Assembly: GCA_026936325.1 (NCBI GenBank)
Contig: JAPTHN010000074.1
Location: forward strand, 1-64,000
Origin: Platynereis dumerilii
Lineage: Eukaryota > Annelida > Polychaeta > Phyllodocida > Nereididae
DNA: 64,000 nucleotides
Direction: 5' to 3'
The translations under genes and the position numbers were made by a program. The notes beneath the pieces are model-generated. The model searched no databases and was not told where the DNA came from. It saw only the letters and a program-made list of their open reading frames with translations. Within the stretch, counting starts at the first letter, position 1, and each line of letters begins with the position of its first letter. This document shows positions 15,416 to 29,822 of the stretch, one piece after another.

Positions 15416-17437
15416 GGTTGGGGTTAGGGTTTCAGATAATTCTTGCTATTCCAATTTTTATAATTAAGTTTTCGCCACTTATTTAGCATGGAAATTACCT
15501 GAATTTGGACTATTTTGCCTTTCTACAGCTAGTTGACCACTGGAGTTTCAGCAGATACCTGTTTATCATTGGCCAAAATCAGCATTTGAGGGGGGGGGGG
15601 GGTGGCAACCATTGGATAATCACTGGTTTTCTGTAAGTGTAGAAGTAACATTAGTAACACTGGTAGCCAGCAACAACAGGGCGGTGACAAAACTTCACCA
15701 TCCGTTTGCGGGCCATTATTGGTGCAATGTAACTGTTGTGTGGTAGAGGGACATGTGCCCGAATGCTGGAAATCTTTCAGTGTCACTTTCGGGCCCCTGA
15801 CCTAATTTGCCGTGATGGGGGTCATTTTTCTGAAAAAGTGCGAAAACGGAGGTTTTTGGCACTTTTCGGGCTGAGAAATGATGCGATTTTCATCATTTTT
15901 GCAGGAAATGCTGCTCCACTAGTGTTGATAAGTAATATATCAAGACATTTAGCCAGGATACCTCCGGGTTGATTCTGACCGGAGGGCCTGTTTTCTTATC
16001 TTTTAGCATGCAAATGCCCACATAGGCCTATGCAGAGGTCTAGAATCACAAAACCATGCTATTCGATGGGCAAGGCATCCAGAAAGGCATTAAACTGCCA
16101 CCGGCACCCGAACAATGCAGTTTTCCAGCTTTTCCCGCCAAAAATCTGCGGCTTTTCTGCTGTGATCTGTTACCGGAGCAATCTTAGCCCATGTCACTGC
16201 CATAGTAATGCTAATCTACTCCATTTTAACAAGTTTCCATGGTAGTTGCTGGCCTGCAGCGTGTATTTCAAAGTTCACCTGCATTAAGTCAACCAATCAG
16301 AGCACAGCTTTCTATTTTCTCCCGGCCTTAATCCTATAAAACCAATGTCGTCTGCTAGATATTTGCTTTCTGCATGCAGTTTAGCTTGCGGGATACTAAT
16401 GTAGCATACAGCAGTGACTAGAATTAGAATATTTTGGCCTGTTGTGGCACCTAGACTACTGCATATCAGTTAAATGCCTGTTCTTGCACTTTTGCCACTG
16501 TTTATTGGGGTAAACGTGAAGCAAACATACACAAAAAGGTTGCTTTAAGGCTTTTTCTGTATTGCGGATCCATCAAGGAGCTTCAGAAGGCTTTGATTGG
16601 GTGACTAAAAAAAAAAAAAAAAGAAGTTTAACTTGAAAAGGTTTTGAACCAGGACTTCTCAGTTGCTGGCCCGACGCCTTAACCACTACACCACAGAGGA
16701 TTGTTGCTGACATGTCGCTCGGATTCCACATAATTTCAGACTCTGCTGGAATAAATGTCAACCATTTTTCGTACTGTGGCGGCTAAGCAGCGGGGGATTG
16801 GGGGGGGGGGGGGGGGCGGTAGAGAGAATAGCACTTTACAACCTTTATATGAAGTTACCTGGTTTTACGTTCTGAAAATATGTTTTTTAGGTTGGAAGTA
16901 CAACTCTTTTTTTTTTCCTGTTTTAGTTCTGTTTAACAAAAGATAATAAAAATATTTTTTGGCCAGAGAGGCCCCATTTAAGCATGTAACTCCCAAACGG
17001 AGCCTCCATTTGGGACTTCAGGGAGTTACGGGAGTTGACAGGAGTTACGGGAGTTTTGGGAGTCAGCGGGAGTTACCAGGAGTTACGGGAGTTAGCAGGA
17101 GTTGTGGGACTTAGCGGGAGTTACCGGGAGTTATGGGAGTTGACAGGAGTTAGATGGGAGTTACGGGAGTAATGGGAGTTAGCGGGAGTTAGTGGGAGTT
17201 ACGGGAGTTAGCAGGAGTTAGCTGGAGTTACGGGAGTTAGCGGGAGTTACGGGAGTTAGAGGGAGTTAGCGGGAGTTAGCGGGAGTTATGGGAGTTAGCG
17301 GGAGTTAGCAGGAGTTAGTGGGACATAGCGGGAGTTGCGGACGTCAAGGAGTTCGGGACTTACATGCTTAAATGGGGCCTGTCAAAATGCATTAACTTCT
17401 TGTTTTTGAATAAAATTGAAAAAAAAAAATTGCCCGA

Positions 17438-17473
<36 letters not shown>

Positions 17474-19495
17474 GGTTGGGGTTAGGGTTTCAGATAATTC
17501 TTGCTATTCCAATTTTTATAATTAAGTTTTCGCCACTTATTTAGCATGGAAATTACCTGAATTTGGACTATTTTGCCTTTCTACAGCTAGTTGACCACTG
17601 GAGTTTCAGCAGATACCTGTTTATCATTGGCCAAAATCAGCATTTGAGGGGGGGGGGGTGGCAACCATTGGATAATCACTGGTTTTCTGTAAGTGTAGAA
17701 GTAACATTAGTAACACTGGTAGCCAGCAAAACAGGGCGGTGACAAAACTTCACCATCCGTTTGCGGGCCATTATTGGTGCAATGTAACTGTTGTGTGGTA
17801 GAGGGACATGTGCCCGAATGCTGGAAATCTTTCAGTGCCACTTTCGGGCCCCTGACCTAATTTGCCGTGATGGGGGTCATTTTTCTGAAAAGTGCGAAAA
17901 CGGAGGTTTTTGGCACTTTTCGGGCTGAGAAATGATGCGATTTTCATCATTTTTGCAGGAAATGCTGCTCCACTAGTGTTGATAAGTAATATATCAAGAC
18001 ATTTAGCCAGGATACCTCCGGGTTGATTCTGACCGGAGGGCCTGTTTTCTTATCTTTTAGCATGCAAATGCCCACATAGGCCTATGCAGAGGTCTAGAAT
18101 CACAAAACCATGCTATTCGATGGGCAAGGCATCCAGAAAGGCATTAAACTGCCACCGGCACCCGAACAATGCAGTTTTCCAGCTTTTCCCGCCAAAAATC
18201 TGCGGCTTTTCTGCTGTGATCTGTTACCGGAGCAATCTTAGCCCATGTCACTGCCATAGTAATGCTAATCTACTCCATTTTAACAAGTTTCCATGGTAGT
18301 TGCTGGCCTGCAGCGTGTATTTCAAAGTTCACCTGCATTAAGTCAACCAATCAGAGCACAGCTTTCTATTTTCTCCCGGCCTTAATCCTATAAAACCAAT
18401 GTCGTCTGCTAGATATGTGCTTTCTGCATGCAGTTTAGCTTGCGGGATACTAATGTAGCATACAGCAGTGACTAGAATTAGAATATTTTGGCCTGTTGTG
18501 GCACCTAGACCACTGCATATCAGTTAAATGCCTGTTCTTGCACTTTTGCCACTGTTTATTGGGGTAAACGTGAAGCAAACATACACAAAAAGGTTGCTTT
18601 AAGGCTTTTTCTGTATTGCGGATCCATCAAGGAGCTTCAGAAGGCTTTGATTGGGTGACTAAAAAAAAAAAAAAAAAGAAGTTTAACTTGAAAAGGTTTT
18701 GAACCCAGGACTTCTCAGTTGCTGGCCCGACGCCTTAACCACTACACCACAGAGGATTGTTGCTGACATGTCGCTCGGATTCCACATAATTTCAGACTCT
18801 GCTGGAATAAATGTCAACCATTTTTCGTACTGTGGCGGCTAAGCAGCGGGGGATTGGGGGGGGGGGGGGGCGGTAGAGAGAATAGCACTTTACAACCTTT
18901 ATATGAAGTTACCTGGTTTTACGTTCTGAAAATATGTTTTTTAGGTTGGAAGTACAACTCTTTTTTTTTTCCTGTTTTAGTTCTGTTTAACAAAAGATAA
19001 TAAAAAATATTTTTTGGCCAGAGAGGCCCCATTTAAGCATGTAACTCCCAAACGGAGCCTCCATTTGGGACTTCAGGGAGTTACGGGAGTTGACAGGAGT
19101 TACCGGGAGTTTTGGGAGTCAGCGGGAGTTACCAGGAGTTACGGGAGTTAGCAGGAGTTGTGGGACTTAGCGGGAGTTACCGGGAGTTATGGGAGTTGAC
19201 AGGAGTTAGATGGGAGTTACGGGAGTAATGGGAGTTAGCGGGAGTTAGTGGGAGTTACGGGAGTTAGCAGGAGTTAGCTGGAGTTACGGGAGTTAGCGGG
19301 AGTTACGGGAGTTAGAGGGAGTTAGCGGGAGTTAGCGGGAGTTATGGGAGTTAGCGGGAGTTAGCAGGAGTTAGTGGGACATAGCGGGAGTTGCCGGACG
19401 TCAAGGAGTTCCGGGACTTACATGCTTAAATGGGGCCTGTCAAAATGCATTAACTTCTTGTTTTTGAATAAAATTGAAAAAAAAAAATTGCCCGA

Positions 19496-19531
<36 letters not shown>

Positions 19532-21556
19532 GGTTGGGGTTAGGGTTTCAGATAATTCTTGCTATTCCAATTTTTATAATTAAGTTTTCGCCACTTATTT
19601 AGCATGGAAATTACCTGAATTTGGACTATTTTGCCTTTCTACAGCTAGTTGACCACTGGAGTTTCAGCAGATACCTGTTTATCATTGGCCAAAATCAGCA
19701 TTTGAGGGGGGGGGGGGTGGCAACCATTGGATAATCACTGGTTTTCTGTAAGTGTAGAAGTAACATTAGTAACACTGGTAGCCAGCAACAACAGGGCGGT
19801 GACAAAACTTCACCATCCGTTTGCGGGCCATTATTGGTGCAATGTAACTGTTGTGTGGTAGAGGGACATGTGCCCGAATGCTGGAAATCTTTCAGTGTCA
19901 CTTTCGGGCCCCTGACCTAATTTGCCGTGATGGGGTCATTTTTCTGAAAAAGTGCGAAAACGGAGGTTTTTGGCACTTTTCGGGCTGAGAAATGATGCGA
20001 TTTTCATCATTTTTGCAGGAAATGCTGCTCCACTAGTGTTGATAAGTAATATATCAAGACATTTAGCCAGGATACCTCCGGGTTGATTCTGACCGGAGGG
20101 CCTGTTTTCTTATCTTTTAGCATGCAAATGCCCACATAGGCCTATGCAGAGGTCTAGAATCACAAAACCATGCTATTCGATGGGCAAGGCATCCAGAAAG
20201 GCATTAAACTGCCACCGGCACCCGAACAATGCAGTTTTCCAGCTTTTCCCGCCAAAAATCTGCGGCTTTTCTGCTGTGATCTGTTACCGGAGCAATCTTA
20301 GCCCATGTCACTGCCATAGTAATGCTAATCTACTCCATTTTAACAAGTTTCCATGGTAGTTGCTGGCCTGCAGCGTGTATTTCAAAGTTCACCTGCATTA
20401 AGTCAACCAATCAGAGCACAGCTTTCTATTTTCTCCGGCCTTAATCCTATAAAACCAATGTCGTCTGCTAGATATTTGCTTTCTGCATGCAGTTTAGCTT
20501 GCGGGATACTAATGTAGCATACAGCAGTGACTAGAATTAGAATATTTTGGCCTGTTGTGGCACCTAGACCACTGCATATCAGTTAAATGCCTGTTCTTGC
20601 ACTTTTGCCACTGTTTTTGGGGTAAACGTGAAGCAAACATACACAAAAAGGTTGCTTTAAGGCTTTTTCTGTATTGCGGATCCATCAAGGAGCTTCAGAA
20701 GGCTTTGATTGGGTGACTAAAAAAAAAAAAAAAAAAGAAGTTTAACTTGAAAAGGTTTTGAACCCAGGACTTCTCAGTTGCTGGCCCGACGCCTTAACCA
20801 CTACACCACAGAGGATTGTTGCTGACATGTCGCTCGGATTCCACATAATTTCAGACTCTGCTGGAATAAATGTCAACCATTTTTCGTACTGTGGCGGCTA
20901 AGCAGCGGGGGATTGGGGGGGGGGGGGGGGCGGTAGAGAGAATAGCACTTTACAACCTTTTTATGAAGTTACCTGGTTTTACGTTCTGAAAATATGTTTT
21001 TTAGGTTGGAAGTACAACTATTTTTTTTTTTCCTGTTTTAGTTCTGTTTAACAAAAGATAATAAAAAATATTTTTTGGCCAGAGAGGCCCCATTTAAGCA
21101 TGTAACTCCCAAACGGAGCCTCCATTTGGGACTTCAGGGAGTTACGGGAGTTGACAGGAGTTACCGGGAGTTTTGGGAGTCAGCGGGAGTTACCAGGAGT
21201 TACGGGAGTTAGCAGGAGTTGTGGGACTTAGCGGGAGTTACCGGGAGTTATGGGAGTTGACAGGAGTTAGATGGGAGTTACGGGAGTAATGGGAGTTAGC
21301 GGGAGTTAGTGGGAGTTACGGGAGTTAGCAGGAGTTAGCTGGAGTTACGGGAGTTAGCGGGAGTTACGGGAGTTAGAGGGAGTTAGCGGGAGTTAGCGGG
21401 AGTTATGGGAGTTAGCGGGAGTTAGCAGGAGTTAGTGGGACATAGCGGGAGTTGCAGGACGTCAAGGAGTTCCGGGACTTACATGCTTAAATGGGGCCTG
21501 TCAAAATGCATTAACTTCTTGTTTTTGAATAAAATTGAAAAAAAAAAATTGCCCGA

Positions 21557-21592
<36 letters not shown>

Positions 21593-23607
21593 GGTTGGGG
21601 TTAGGGTTTCAGATAATTCTTGCTATTCCAATTTTTATAATTAAGTTTTCGCCACTTATTTAGCATGGAAATTACCTGAATTTGGACTATTTTGCCTTTC
21701 TACAGCTAGTTGACCACTGGAGTTTCAGCAGATACCTGTTTATCATTGGCCAAAATCAGCATTTGAGGGGGGGGGGGGTGGCAACCATTGGATAATCACT
21801 GGTTTTCTGTAAGTGTAGAAGTAACATTAGTAACACTGGTAGCCAGCAACAACAGGGCGGTGACAAAACTTCACCATCCGTTTGCGGGCCATTATTGGTG
21901 CAATGTAACTGTTGTGTGGTAGAGGGACATGTGCCCGAATGCTGGAAATCTTTCAGTGTCACTTTCGGGCCCCTGACCTAATTTGCCGTGATGGGGGTCA
22001 TTTTTCTGAAAAAGTGCGAAAACGGAGGTTTTTGGCACTTTTCGGGCTGAGAAATGATGCGATTTTCATCATTTTTGCAGGAAATGCTGCTCCACTAGTG
22101 TTGATAAGTAATATATCAAGACATTTAGCCAGGATACCTCCGGGTTGATTCTGACCGGAGGGCCTGTTTTCTTATCTTTTAGCATGCAAATGCCCACATA
22201 GGCCTATGCAGAGGTCTAGAATCACAAAACCATGCTATTCGATGGGCAAGGCATCCAGAAAGGCATTAAACTGCCACCGGCACCCGAACAATGCAGTTTT
22301 CCAGCTTTTCCCGCCAAAAATCTGCGGCTTTTCTGCTGTGATCTGTTACCGGAGCAATCTTAGCCCATGTCACTGCCATAGTAATGCTAATCTACTCCAT
22401 TTTAACAAGTTTCCATGGTAGTTGCTGGCCTGCAGCGTGTATTTCAAAGTTCACCTGCATTAAGTCAACCAATCAGAGCACAGCTTTCTATTTTCTCCCG
22501 GCCTTAATCCTATAAAACCAATGTCGTCTGCTAGATATTTGCTTTCTGCATGCAGTTTAGCTTGCGGGATACTAATGTAGCATACAGCAGTGACTAGAAT
22601 TAGAATATTTTGGCCTGTTGTGGCACCTAGACCACTGCATATCAGTTAAATGCCTGTTCTTGCACTTTTGCCACTGTTTATTGGGGTAAACGTGAAGCAA
22701 ACATACACAAAAAGGTTGCTTTAAGGCTTTTTCTGTATTGCGGATCCATCAAGGAGCTTCAGAAGGCTTTGATTGGGTGACTAAAAAAAAAAAAAAAAAA
22801 GAAGTTTAACTTGAAAAGGTTTTGAACCCAGGACTTCTCAGTTGCTGGCCCGACGCCTTAACCACTACACCACAGAGGATTGTTGCTGACATGTCGCTCG
22901 GATTCCACATAATTTCAGACTCTGCTGGAATAAATGTCAACCATTTTTCGTACTGTGGCGGCTAAGCAGCGGGGGATTGGGGGGGGGGGGGGGCGGTAGA
23001 GAGAATAGCACTTTACAACCTTTTTATGAAGTTACCTGGTTTTACGTTCTGAAAATATGTTTTTTAGGTTGGAAGTACAACTCTTTTTTTTTTCCTGTTT
23101 TAGTTCTGTTTAACAAAAGATAATAAAAAATATTTTTTGGCCAGAGAGGCCCCATTTAAGCATGTAACTCCCAAACGGAGCCTCCATTTGGGTCTTCAGG
23201 GAGTTACGGGAGTTGACAGGAGTTACCGGAGAGTGTGGGAGTTACCAGGAGTTACGGGAGTTAGCAGGAGTTGTGGGACTTAGCGGGAGTTACCGGGAGT
23301 TATGGGAGTTGACAGGAGTTAGATGGGAGTTACGGGAGTAATGGGAGTTAGCGGGAGTTAGTGGGAGTTACGGGAGTTAGCAGGAGTTAGCTGGAGTTAC
23401 GGGAGTTAGCGGGAGTTACGGGAGTTAGAGGGAGTTAGCGGGAGTTAGCGGGAGTTATGGGAGTTAGCGGGAGTTAGCAGGAGTTAGTGGGACATAGCGG
23501 GAGTTGCGGACGTCAAGGAGTTCCGGGACTTACATGCTTAAATGGGGCCTGTCAAAATGCATTAACTTCTTGTTTTTGAATAAAATTGAAAAAAAAAAAT
23601 TGCCCGA

Positions 23608-23643
<36 letters not shown>

Positions 23644-25667
23644 GGTTGGGGTTAGGGTTTCAGATAATTCTTGCTATTCCAATTTTTATAATTAAGTTTT
23701 CGCCACTTATTTAGCATGGAAATTACCTGAATTTGGACTATTTTGCCTTTCTACAGCTAGTTGACCACTGGAGTTTCAGCAGATACCTGTTTATCATTGG
23801 CCAAAATCAGCATTTGAGGGGGGGGGGGTGGCAACCATTGGATAATCACTGGTTTTCTGTAAGTGTAGAAGTAACATTAGTAACACTGGTAGCCAGCAAC
23901 AACAGGGCGGTGACAAAACTTCACCATCCGTTTGCGGGCCATTATTGGTGCAATGTAACTGTTGTGTGGTAGAGGGACATGTGCCCGAATGCTGGAAATC
24001 TTTCAGTGTCACTTTCGGGCCCCTGACCTAATTTGCCGTGATGGGGGTCATTTTTCTGAAAAAGTGCGAAAACGGAGGTTTTTGGCACTTTTCGGGCTGA
24101 GAAATGATGCGATTTTCATCATTTTTGCAGGAAATGCTGCTCCACTAGTGTTGATAAGTAATATATCAAGACATTTAGCCAGGATACCTCCGGGTTGATT
24201 CTGACCGGAGGGCCTGTTTTCTTATCTTTTAGCATGCAAATGCCCACATAGGCCTATGCAGAGGTCTAGAATCACAAAACCATGCTATTCGATGGGCAAG
24301 GCATCCAGAAAGGCATTAAACTGCCACCGGCACCCGAACAATGCAGTTTTCCAGCTTTTCCCGCCAAAAATCTGCGGCTTTTCTGCTGTGATCTGTTACC
24401 GGAGCAATCTTAGCCCATGTCACTGCCATAGTAATGCTAATCTACTCCATTTTAACAAGTTTCCATGGTAGTTGCTGGCCTGCAGCGTGTATTTCAAAGT
24501 TCACCTGCATTAAGTCAACCAATCAGAGCACAGCTTTCTATTTTCTCCCGGCCTTAATCCTATAAAACCAATGTCGTCTGCTAGATATTTGCTTTCTGCA
24601 TGCAGTTTAGCTTGCGGGATACTAATGTAGCATACAGCAGTGACTAGAATTAGAATATTTTGGCCTGTTGTGGCACCTAGACCACTGCATATCAGTTAAA
24701 TGCCTGTTCTTGCACTTTTGCCACTGTTTATTGGGGTAAACGTGAAGCAAACATACACAAAAAGGTTGCTTTAAGGCTTTTTCTGTATTGCGGATCCATC
24801 AAGGAGCTTCAGAAGGCTTTGATTGGGTGACTAAAAAAAAAAAAAAAAAGAAGTTTAACTTGAAAAGGTTTTGAACCCAGGACTTCTCAGTTGCTGGCCC
24901 GACGCCTTAACCACTACACCACAGAGGATTGTTGCTGACATGTCGCTCGGATTCCACATAATTTCAGACTCTGCTGGAATAAATGTCAACCATTTTTCGT
25001 ACTGTGGCGGCTAAGCAGCGGGGGATTGGGGGGGGGGGGGGGGCGGTAGAGAGAATAGCACTTTACAACCTTTATATGAAGTTACCTGGTTTTACGTTCT
25101 GAAAATATGTTTTTTAGGTTGGAAGTACAACTCTTTTTTTTTTCCTGTTTTAGTTCTGTTTGACAAAAGATAATAAAAAATATTTTTAGGCCAGAGAGGC
25201 CCCATTTAAGCATGTAACTCCCAAACGGAGCCTCCATTTGGGACTTCAGGGAGTTACGGGAGTTGACAGGAGTTACCGGGAGTTTTGGGAGTCAGCGGGA
25301 ATTACCAGGAGTTACGGGAGTTAGCAGGAGTTGTGGGACTTAGCGGGAGTTACCGGGAGTTATGGGAGTTGACAGGAGTTAGATGGGAGTTACGGGAGTA
25401 ATGGGAGTTAGCGGGAGTTAGTGGGAGTTACGGGAGTTAGCAGGAGTTAGCTGGAGTTACGGGAGTTAGCGGGAGTTACGGGAGTTAGAGGGAGTTAGCG
25501 GGAGTTAGCGGGAGTTATGGGAGTTAGCGGGAGTTAGCAGGAGTTAGTGGGACATAGCGGGAGTTGCGGACGTCAAGGAGTTCCGGGACTTACATGCTTA
25601 AATGGGGCCTGTCAAAATGCATTAACTTCTTGTTTTTGAATAAAATTGAAAAAAAAAAATTGCCCGA

Positions 25668-25703
<36 letters not shown>

Positions 25704-27724
25704 GGTTGGGGTTAGGGTTTCAGATAATTCTTGCTATTCCAATTTTTATAATTAAGTTTTCGCCACTTATTTAGCATGGAAATTACCTGAATTTGGACTA
25801 TTTTGCCTTTCTACAGCTAGTTGACCACTGGAGTTTCAGCAGATACCTGTTTATCATTGGCCAAAATCAGCATTTGAGGGGGGGGGGGTGGCAACCATTG
25901 GATAATCACTGGTTTTCTGTAAGTGTAGAAGTAACATTAGTAACACTGGTAGCCAGCAACAACAGGGCGGTGACAAAACTTCACCATCCGTTTGCGGGCC
26001 ATTATTGGTGCAATGTAACTGTTGTGTGGTAGAGGGACATGTGCCCGAATGCTGGAAATCTTTCAGTGTCACTTTCGGGCCCTGACCTAATTTGCCGTGA
26101 TGGGGGTCATTTTTCTGAAAAAGTGCGAAAACGGAGGTTTTTGGCACTTTTCGGGCTGAGAAATGATGCGATTTTCATCATTTTTGCAGGAAATGCTGCT
26201 CCACTAGTGTTGATAAGTAATATATCAAGACATTTAGCCAGGATACCTCCGGGTTGATTCTGACCGGAGGGCCTGTTTTCTTATCTTTTAGCATGCAAAT
26301 GCCCACATAGGCCTATGCAGAGGTCTAGAATCACAAAACCATGCTATTCGATGGGCAAGGCATCCAGAAAGGCATTAAACTGCCACCGGCACCCGAACAA
26401 TGCAGTTTTCCAGCTTTTCCCGCCAAAAATCTGCGGCTTTTCTGCTGTGATCTGTTACCGGAGCAATCTTAGCCCATGTCACTGCCATAGTAATGCTAAT
26501 CTACTCCATTTTAACAAGTTTCCATGGTAGTTGCTGGCCTGCAGCGTGTATTTCAAAGTTCACCTGCATTAAGTCAACCAATCAGAGCACAGCTTTCATT
26601 TTCTCCGGCCTTAATCCTATAAAACCAATGTCGTCTGCTAGATATTTGCTTTCTGCATGCAGTTTAGCTTGCGGGATACTAATGTAGCATACAGCAGTGA
26701 CTAGAATTAGAATATTTTGGCCTGTTGTGGCACCTAGACCACTGCATATCAGTTAAATGCCTGTTCTTGCACTTTTGCCACTGTTTATTGGGGTAAACGT
26801 GAAGCAAACATACACAAAAAGGTTGCTTTAAGGCTTTTTCTGTATTGCGGATCCATCAAGGAGCTTCAGAAGGCTTTGATTGGGTGACTAAAAAAAAAAA
26901 AAAAAAAGAAGTTTAACTTGAAAAGGTTTTGAACCCAGGACTTCTCAGTTGCTGGCCCGACGCCTTAACCACTACACCACAGAGGATTGTTGCTGACATG
27001 TCGCTCGGATTCCACATAATTTCAGACTCTGCTGGAATAAATGTCAACCATTTTTCGTACTGTGGCGGCTAAGCAGCGGGGGATTGGGGGGGGGGGGGGG
27101 CGGTAGAGAGAATAGCACTTTACAACCTTTATATGAAGTTACCTGGTTTTACGTTCTGAAAATATGTTTTTTAGGTTGGAAGTACAACTCTTTTTTTTTT
27201 CCTGTTTTAGTTCTGTTTAACAAAAGATAATAAAAAATATTTTTTGGCCAGAGAGGCCCCATTTAAGCATGTAACTCCCAAACGGAGCCTCCATTTGGGA
27301 CTTCAGGGAGTTACGGGAGTTGACAGGAGTTACCGGGAGTTTTGGGAGTCAGCGGGAGTTACCAGGAGTTACGGGAGTTAGCAGGAGTTGTGGGACTTAG
27401 CGGGAGTTACCGGGAGTTATGGGAGTTGACAGGAGTTAGATGGGAGTTACGGGAGTAATGGGAGTTAGCGGGAGTTAGTGGGAGTTACGGGAGTTAGCAG
27501 GAGTTAGCTGGAGTTACGGGAGTTAGCGGGAGTTACGGGAGTTAGAGGGAGTTAGCGGGAGTTAGCGGGAGTTATGGGAGTTAGCGGGAGTTAGCAGGAG
27601 TTAGTGGGACATAGCGGGAGTTGCCGGACGTCAAGGAGTTCCGGGACTTACATGCTTAAATGGGGCCTGTCAAAATGCATTAACTTCTTGTTTTTGAATA
27701 AAATTGAAAAAAAAAATTGCCCGA

Positions 27725-27760
<36 letters not shown>

Positions 27761-29786
27761 GGTTGGGGTTAGGGTTTCAGATAATTCTTGCTATTCCAAT
27801 TTTTATAATTAAGTTTTCGCCACTTATTTAGCATGGAAATTACCTGAATTTGGACTATTTTGCCTTTCTACAGCTAGTTGACCACTGGAGTTTCAGCAGA
27901 TACCTGTTTATCATTGGCCAAAATCAGCATTTGAGGGGGGGGGGGTGGCAACCATTGGATAATCACTGGTTTTCTGTAAGTGTAGAAGTAACATTAGTAA
28001 CACTGGTAGCCAGCAACAACAGGGCGGTGACAAAACTTCACCATCCGTTTGCGGGCCATTATTGGTGCAATGTAACTGTTGTGTGGTAGAGGGACATGTG
28101 CCCGAATGCTGGAAATCTTTCAGTGTCACTTTCGGGCCCTGACCTAATTTGCCGTGATGGGGGTCATTTTTCTGAAAAAGTGCGAAAACGGAGGTTTTTG
28201 GCACTTTTCGGGCTGAGAAATGATGCGATTTTCATCATTTTTGCAGGAAATGCTGCTCCACTAGTGTTGATAAGTAATATATCAAGACATTTAGCCAGGA
28301 TACCTCCGGGTTGATTCTGACCGGAGGGCCTGTTTTCTTATCTTTTAGCATGCAAATGCCCACATAGGCCTATGCAGAGGTCTAGAATCACAAAACCATG
28401 CTATTCGATGGGCAAGGCATCCAGAAAGGCATTAAACTGCCACCGGCACCCGAACAATGCAGTTTTCCAGCTTTTCCCGCCAAAAATCTGCGGCTTTTCT
28501 GCTGTGATCTGTTACCGGAGCAATCTTAGCCCATGTCACTGCCATAGTAATGCTAATCTACTCCATTTTAACAAGTTTCCATGGTAGTTGCTGGCCTGCA
28601 GCGTGTATTTCAAAGTTCACCTGCATTAAGTCAACCAATCAGAGCACAGCTTTCTATTTTCTCCCGGCCTTAATCCTATAAAACCAATGTCGTCTGCTAG
28701 ATATTTGCTTTCTGCATGCAGTTTAGCTTGCGGGATACTAATGTAGCATACAGCAGTGACTAGAATTAGAATATTTTGGCCTGTTGTGGCACCTAGACCA
28801 CTGCATATCAGTTAAATGCCTGTTCTTGCACTTTTGCCACTGTTTATTGGGGTAAACGTGAAGCAAACATACACAAAAAGGTTGCTTTAAGGCTTTTTCT
28901 GTATTGCGGATCCATCAAGGAGCTTCAGAAGGCTTTGATTGGGTGACTAAAAAAAAAAAAAAAAAAAGAAGTTTAACTTGAAAAGGTTTTGAACCCAGGA
29001 CTTCTCAGTTGCTGGCCCGACGCCTTAACCACTACACCACAGAGGATTGTTGCTGACATGTCGCTCGGATTCCACATAATTTCAGACTCTGCTGGAATAA
29101 ATGTCAACCATTTTTCGTACTGTGGCGGCTAAGCAGCGGGGGATTGGGGGGGGGGGGGGGGGGCGGTAGAGAGAATAGCACTTTACAACCTTTATATGAA
29201 GTTACCTGGTTTTACGTTCTGAAAATATGTTTTTTAGGTTGGAAGTACAATTCTTTTTTTTTCCTGTTTTAGTTCTGTTTAACAAAAGATAATAAAAAAT
29301 ATTTTTTGGCCAGAGAGGCCCCATTTAAGCATGTAACTCCCAAACGGAGCCTCCGTTTGGGACTTCAGGGAGTTACGGGAGTTGACAGGAGTTACCGGGA
29401 GTTTTGGGAGTCAGCGGGAGTTACCAGGAGTTACGGGAGTTAGCAGGAGTTGTGGGACTTAGCGGGAGTTACCGGGAGTTATGGGAGTTGACAGGAGTTA
29501 GATGGGAGTTACGGGAGTAATGGGAGTTAGCGGGAGTTAGTGGGAGTTACGGGAGTTAGCAGGAGTTAGCTGGAGTTACGGGAGTTAGCGGGAGTTACGG
29601 GAGTTAGAGGGAGTTAGCGGGAGTTAGCGGGAGTTATGGGAGTTAGCGGGAGTTAGCAGGAGTTAGTGGGACATAGCGGGAGTTGCGGACGTCAAGGAGT
29701 TCCGGGACTTACATGCTTAAATGGGGCCTGTCAAAATGCATTAACTTCTTGTTTTTGAATAAAATTGAAAAAAAAAAATTGCCCGA

Positions 29787-29822
<36 letters not shown>

